Shown here one piece after another: positions 60,331 to 64,000 of a stretch of DNA of 64,000 bases (within the stretch, counting starts at the first letter, position 1; every line of letters starts with the position of its first letter). This DNA is from an uncultured Bacteroidota bacterium (GTDB lineage Bacteria > Bacteroidota > Bacteroidia > Chitinophagales > Saprospiraceae), in NCBI GenBank assembly GCA_937872515.1, contig CALMSX010000116.1:100390-164389 (forward strand). Reading direction: 5' to 3'. The notes below the pieces were generated by a model. The model had not been told where the DNA came from. It searched no databases and was given only the letters and a program-made list of their open reading frames with translations. The position numbers were made by a program, and so were the translations under genes.

Positions 60331-60781
60331 AAGTATCAATGAAGAGAAATATAATCAATCTTCTTCTCCAATATTGTTTGAGGACAAGAGGTGTGATCGT
60401 TCATTTGCATTTTTAACAGATGAATTAATTGAATATAAATTTGGATGGCAAAGTGATTTAATTGAGCCTGAACTAAGGGAGTTAAGTGATACTCATTGTT
60501 CAATTGGGATAGATTTGGATTTTATTATTTTGGAATTTATAACTGGGAGAACTGAAATCAAGTTGACAATGAATTCATTTTTTTATGAGACAAAAGTGAT
60601 TAAAGAAAAGTTGTATGTAATCTGTGAATATGAAATTATAGTTATAAATCTTAAAAATTTTCAAATTTCCGAAATAGTGCCTCTACCTGATGCTTATCAA
60701 AGTATGGAAGTAACAGATGACAATATTATAATATCTACATTAGAAGGGCATTCTATTGTTTATACTCCACCGTTATTTTAG
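60314..60781 (+). CDS. Small acidic hypothetical protein, possible orphan immunity protein
   Basis: 155 aa, unrecognised. No signal peptide, no transmembrane segment. It is soluble, acidic and apparently beta-rich (CSIGIDLDFIILEFITGR, LYVICEYEIIVINLKNFQIS, DDNIIISTLEGHSIVYTPP). It is visibly more AT-rich than the genes around it and sits between the C-rich paaZ and a repeat region, which suggests acquisition from elsewhere. A frame remnant runs into its start with an overlap like those between toxin tails and immunity genes in polymorphic toxin loci. Immunity function is only a hypothesis. Confidence 0.6.
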   Translation: MKIRLKSINEEKYNQSSSPILFEDKRCDRSFAFLTDELIEYKFGWQSDLIEPELRELSDTHCSIGIDLDFIILEFITGRTEIKLTMNSFFYETKVIKEKLYVICEYEIIVINLKNFQISEIVPLPDAYQSMEVTDDNIIISTLEGHSIVYTPPLF

Positions 60782-61011
60782 GTAGATTTGAAGACAATTC
60801 TAAATTTATCCCGATGTGTCAACCCTACTGTTCTTTAACCGCTGTCATAAGTTTCACCACCATCCCAAACCCGAAGAGCTGTGCCTTAGAAAGGCATAGA
60901 TACCTCTAAAGCTGAATAGATACCTCTAAAGCGGCATGGATTTTAAGTCTACCTTGTTCCCCAGTGACAGGCGCAATTTCAAACAAATATTAGCATAACC
61001 ACAACTCCCAG

Positions 61012-61160
61012 ATGGCACCCCGCCGGGGTGCCATATTACAAAACGCCATCCCGCCCCAAACACGGAGCTCCGTAGGAGCGATATAAAACCACCCTTAATG
61101 GAAACACCCCTACCACGAACAACATCTCATCCAACCCAATAGGGGTGTCACTATTATCCC
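61012..61160 (+). repeat. Composite dispersed element, left copy
   Basis: Begins with a perfect hairpin GGCACCCC-GCC-GGGGTGCC (61014-61032), then CTCCGTAGGAGCGATATAAA at 61068-61087 and a degenerate GGGGTGTCACTATTAT unit. Collinear with 63709-63860 on the other side of the RCC1 gene. Confidence 0.8.
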
Positions 61161-61210
61161 TTGCCATAGCAGCGCGATTAATCGCGCTGCTATGAACCAC
61201 CAGACCCACC

Positions 61211-61235
61211 ATAACCCCACCGGGGTGCCACTATT
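61211..61235. repeat. Single 25-bp hairpin unit
   Basis: One copy of the unit ATAACCCCACCGGGGTGCCA plus CTATT that forms the downstream arrays; ACCCC and GGGGT pair around ACC. Confidence 0.8.
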
Positions 61236-61255
61236 ATAAAAGCGGATTTTTTTTG

Positions 61256-61263
61256 TAAATTTG
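61256..61263 (+). promoter_or_regulatory. Bacteroidota -7 box (TAAATTTG)
   Basis: TAnnTTTG match 24 bases before the RCC1-like ATG; no -33 TTTG at the right distance. Confidence 0.4.
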
Positions 61264-61287
61264 CCGCCATAAAATCAAATTCAGGTA

Positions 61288-63303
61288 ATGAAAACAAAGA
61301 CAGGATTTAAGTTGACCCTTTCATTTTTATTTACATTATTAGCCATGATCACTGTTCAGCCAATGAAACTGCTGGCTGGCGACAATGTGGTGTCAATAAA
61401 AATAAATTCCAACGACAACGCTGAAACCTCCCCTTTGTTACCTTTTCCCGATATGAGGGTGTTTCACACAAAGAGTTTTTTCAGAACTCAGACCAATGCA
61501 GTATGGTTGATTTTGGTAAATGCACCTTCATCCGTTAACATGAATGTAGTCTTGAGTCCTGACCCCAATTTTACCATTACCCATATCAATGCGCCTTCTA
61601 CGTGGACATGCAGCATTGCCACCAATACTTGTACAAGGGTAAATGACGGTGCCACCAATGTATTTGAATTTATTCAGGTGGTTGGTACCATTAGCAACAA
61701 TGCACCCACAACCATAACCAATGCCGCCACACTTACAGAAGCCAGTTTGGTCAATCCCGTAGTGAAAAATGACATCGCACAGGTCTATAATCCTTCAAAG
61801 GTTTTTCAATGGGGAGCCAATAATTTTGGACAAACCAACAATCAGCCTACTGGCCCTGGTTTTGCTCAAATTTCACTTGGATTCAATCAGAGTGTAGGTC
61901 TTAAAACGGATGGCAGCATTGTTGAGTGGGGTAATGCAACCAATACGGTGCCCAGTCCTGCTGGCAACAATTTTGTGTACATTTCATCCAGTGTTGCCCA
62001 CAACATGGCTCTGACCAATGATGGTCACATTGTTGGTTGGGGAAACAACACGGTGGGTCAATTAAATAATATACCATCGGGAAATGGATTTATTGCCTTG
62101 GCCTTGACCAATCAGGCTAGTATTGCACTGACCAACGAAGGAAAAATTGTAGTATTTGGTCCGGCAAATACCACCGATCTACCCACCACCAATGAATTTT
62201 TGGCAATAGCAGGAGGTTATGATCATGGCCTTGCCCTCAGATGGACTGGCAATATAGCCCAATGGGGGGCTAATAATTTGAATCAAAGGACAGGTTTACC
62301 TCCGGGAGGTGGGTGGAAAAATATAGCGGCACCAAGTTATAATGGAATCGCACAGAGACAAGACAATACTCTTTTTGAATGGGGAACCACTTCCAATAAT
62401 CCATCAGCAGGGATTCCCACTTCAAGTGTGGAGAGTTTTGGCTCAACACCTCTGAATTCCGGAGCCTGGGCAATGTTTAGTGATGGCTCACTTACAGTAT
62501 GGGGAGATGCATTCGGAGCATACCAGACCAACAAACCAACCCAGGCTGGTTTTGTTCAGAATTCATTGGCATTTGGATTGAATGGTGCCGCCATTTTAAA
62601 ACCACTTTCCAACCCAACCTTAAATTCCGGCGATATGCAAACTGCGTCAATCAACACTACATATTCAAACCCACTTAGCGTAAGAGTATTAGACAACACG
62701 GGCAGCCCGGTTCAAAACCTCAATTTTACGTTCACCGCCCCCAGTTCGGGAGCATCGGGCTTGTTTAGCAATAACCAAAACACCATTGTAGTACCCACTG
62801 ATGTAAACGGCATTGCTTCCACCACCATCACAGCCAATAATACCCCTGGTGCCTTTAATGTTACAGCCTCCTATCCAGGCCTCAATACCTACACTTTTCA
62901 ACTTACCAATACACAGGTTCTGGCAAAAAACAGCACCACCAATGCCACTTACCAAAATCTTCAGGATGCCATCAATGCCGCACTGGATGGTCAGACCATC
63001 GAACTGCTTTCCAATGTTTCAGAATCTAATATCACCATCACCAATTCAGTAGTCATCGAAGCCAATGGCTTTAGCCTCACCATACCCAGCGGCACCTTAA
63101 CAGTCCCTAGCGGCGAAACATTGACCTGGAAAGAAGACCAACTCATTTTTTCCAACGGAGCCTCCATTGTCAACAACGGCACCATCATCAACAATGGCAC
63201 AATAACCCACCCCACCAATTACAACAATGCCGGCATCTACAAAGGCACCGGCACATGGCAGGGCAATTTCATTAACAACGGTGTGGTAGGCCCCGGCAAT
63301 TAA
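61288..63303 (+). CDS. Secreted RCC1-repeat protein with Ig-like region, no sorting domain
   Basis: 671-aa exported protein. The signal peptide is MKTKTGFKLTLSFLFTLLAM. An N-terminal Ig/DUF11-like domain fills about residues 35-170. Seven RCC1/BLIP-II-like blades follow, with repeats such as VFQWGANNFGQTNNQPTG, SVGLKTDGSIVEWGNAT, NMALTNDGHIVGWGNN and GLALRWTGNIAQWGANN. Residues about 445-540 are a Big_1-like Ig domain (VLDNTGSPVQNLNFTFTAPS). The tail is low-complexity with NNGTIINNGTITH and stops at VVGPGN. No T9SS domain is visible, unlike most such Bacteroidota proteins. Repeat elements flank the gene on both sides and may have truncated it. Confidence 0.85.
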   Translation: MKTKTGFKLTLSFLFTLLAMITVQPMKLLAGDNVVSIKINSNDNAETSPLLPFPDMRVFHTKSFFRTQTNAVWLILVNAPSSVNMNVVLSPDPNFTITHINAPSTWTCSIATNTCTRVNDGATNVFEFIQVVGTISNNAPTTITNAATLTEASLVNPVVKNDIAQVYNPSKVFQWGANNFGQTNNQPTGPGFAQISLGFNQSVGLKTDGSIVEWGNATNTVPSPAGNNFVYISSSVAHNMALTNDGHIVGWGNNTVGQLNNIPSGNGFIALALTNQASIALTNEGKIVVFGPANTTDLPTTNEFLAIAGGYDHGLALRWTGNIAQWGANNLNQRTGLPPGGGWKNIAAPSYNGIAQRQDNTLFEWGTTSNNPSAGIPTSSVESFGSTPLNSGAWAMFSDGSLTVWGDAFGAYQTNKPTQAGFVQNSLAFGLNGAAILKPLSNPTLNSGDMQTASINTTYSNPLSVRVLDNTGSPVQNLNFTFTAPSSGASGLFSNNQNTIVVPTDVNGIASTTITANNTPGAFNVTASYPGLNTYTFQLTNTQVLAKNSTTNATYQNLQDAINAALDGQTIELLSNVSESNITITNSVVIEANGFSLTIPSGTLTVPSGETLTWKEDQLIFSNGASIVNNGTIINNGTITHPTNYNNAGIYKGTGTWQGNFINNGVVGPGN

Positions 63304-63360
63304 TTTTGTCCTACACCCTCTCAAATAGCAGATCTTGCTATAACCTTCCCCCACTCCCCA

Positions 63361-63585
63361 ATTACCCCAACGGAGTGCCACTATTATAACCCCACCGGGG
63401 TGCCACAATTATAACCCCACCGAGGTGCCACTATTATAACCCCACCGGGGTGCCACTATTATAACCCCACCGGGGTGCCACTATTATAACCCCACCGGGG
63501 TGCCACCATTATAACCCCACCGGGGTACCACCATTATAACCCCACCGGGGTACCACCATTATAACCCCACCGGGGTGCCACTATT
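63361..63585. repeat. Nine tandem 25-bp hairpin units
   Basis: Exactly nine 25-base units in register (63361 + 25n). The unit is ATAACCCCACCGGGGTGCCA plus CTATT; ACCCC and GGGGT of each unit pair. Variants are mainly GTACCACC for GTGCCACT in units 7-8 and CAACGGAG in unit 1. No spacers, so this is not a CRISPR. Confidence 0.95.
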
Positions 63586-63708
63586 ATACGACCCTCGCGC
63601 CCCAATCAATCGCGCCGCTACCTGGCCTTCAATACGCAGGCATCCCAAAAACCCCGCAGGTGTAATATGATGGTTTACAATTATGGCAACCACCTCCCAA
63701 AAGACCAC
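63586..63708. other. Spacer between array and composite element
   Basis: 123 bases with AATCGCGCCGC echoing the 61172 palindrome; no gene seen. Confidence 0.4.
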
Positions 63709-63860
63709 ATGGCACCCCGAAGGTGTGCCACGTTACAAAAAGAACATACCGCCCTAATATGTAGCTCCGTAGGAGCGATATAAAACAACCCAATGAAGAG
63801 AACCCCTTGCTGAAGACAACATCACCCCAACCCCACCGGGGTGCCACTATTATAACCCCA
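63709..63860 (+). repeat. Composite dispersed element, right copy
   Basis: Same order and spacing as 61012-61160: ATGGCACCCC start, CTCCGTAGGAGCGATATAAA at 63765-63784 (53-base offset to the core in both), then a GGGGTGCCACTATTAT unit. The first hairpin is imperfect here (GAAGGTGTGCC). Confidence 0.8.
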
Positions 63861-63901
63861 CCGGGGTGCCACTATTGTAACCCCACCGGGGTGCCACTAT
63901 T
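63827..63901. repeat. Three more 25-bp hairpin units
   Basis: Three consecutive copies in register. The last overlaps the stop codon of the gene entering from the right. Confidence 0.9.
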
Positions 63902-64000
63902 ATTTTCTCCTCCCCCCATTCACCTTCACCCACTCTGCTATCCTTGCCGCAGATATCACCTCTTCTTTGTCTGCCATATTATCTCGGTAGATCCGGGCAG
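63900..64000 (-). CDS. C-terminal end of a minus-strand gene running off the window
   Basis: The minus frame from base 63998 to TAA at 63902-63900 encodes 32 residues without a stop (ARIYRDNMADKEEVISAARI, then AEWVKVNGGRRK). It looks like charged alpha-helical protein and the other two frames have stops, so a real gene probably ends here. Too short to name. Confidence 0.55.
   Translation of the reverse strand, partial: ARIYRDNMADKEEVISAARIAEWVKVNGGRRK

Larger units (their letters stand above)
60782..61287. other. 506-base repeat-bearing intergenic region
   Basis: No gene seen. Contains a short direct duplication at 60899-60942 (ATACCTCTAAAGC twice), the composite element 61012-61160, a palindrome GCGCGATTAATCGCGC at 61172-61187 and a 25-bp hairpin unit 61211-61235, then the -7 box of the RCC1 gene. 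Confidence 0.7.

Noticed and set aside
60136..60339. 67-aa hydrophobic minus-strand ORF
   Set aside because: Hydrophobicity is what AT-rich DNA gives by chance; it overlaps the supported gene at 60314.
63361..63585. CRISPR array
   Set aside because: Units are contiguous 25-mers with no unique spacers and no cas gene nearby.

Overview
The window looks like a chromosomal stretch of a Bacteroidota bacterium, probably class Saprospiria (Saprospiraceae-like). That lineage call is inference; no rRNA or other phylogenetic marker lies here. Supporting signs are secreted proteins ending in type IX secretion (T9SS) type A sorting domains, a DUF6089/PorG-like outer-membrane protein, a CarboxypepD_reg-type TonB receptor, a DUF5916 protein, Bacteroidota-style -7 boxes (TAnnTTTG), and moderate GC with many short intergenic hairpin repeats. 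No tRNA, rRNA, CRISPR array, phage or complete insertion sequence was recognised.

Layout. 1-8.5 kb: one + strand run joins surface-polysaccharide genes (AsnB-like amidotransferase cut by the window edge, GT4 glycosyltransferase, UDP-GlcNAc 2-epimerase) with the selenium pair mnmH-selD, then an SGNH hydrolase, a ThuA-like protein and a hexose-6-phosphate mutarotase; a strong terminator closes it. 8.6-16.6 kb: cell-envelope genes: a lipoprotein, a secreted reprolysin-type metallopeptidase with a Cys-rich tandem repeat and T9SS tail, and a large propeller/beta-barrel protein. 16.7-25.3 kb: housekeeping: HEAT-cyclophilin lipoprotein, gcvT, a ferredoxin-NADP reductase-like flavoprotein, upp, lipA, deoD, a membrane methyltransferase-like protein and pnuC. 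25.4-32.2 kb: a TetR-TolC-adaptor-RND efflux operon, followed by a Kef-type antiporter.

34.2-43.1 kb is the most unusual coding locus. On the minus strand, two DUF4331 secreted proteins with a nearly identical internal block sit downstream of a TPR protein and close to a TonB receptor with a His-rich plug; I propose they act together at the cell surface. 43.3-48.5 kb: a DUF5916 barrel, a Cys-rich lipoprotein, a PLP-dependent methionine gamma-lyase/cystathionine gamma-synthase divergent from an Lrp regulator, and an OsmC protein. 48.5-49.1 kb holds a striking heptamer repeat tract. A VPS10/BNR propeller protein follows, then an AAA-DUF4143 ATPase with a perfect 15-bp inverted repeat in front of it, MOSC and PorG-like genes, a deacetylase, a START protein and a two-domain PaaZ-like enzyme.

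54-64 kb is rich in noncoding repeats: 26-bp CCCTAC hairpins, a ~200-bp direct repeat, a 25-bp tandem hairpin array and a longer composite element on both sides of an RCC1-like gene that has no sorting domain. A small AT-rich gene (60314-60781) behind a frame remnant may be an orphan immunity gene. The window closes in the last 32 codons of a minus-strand gene.
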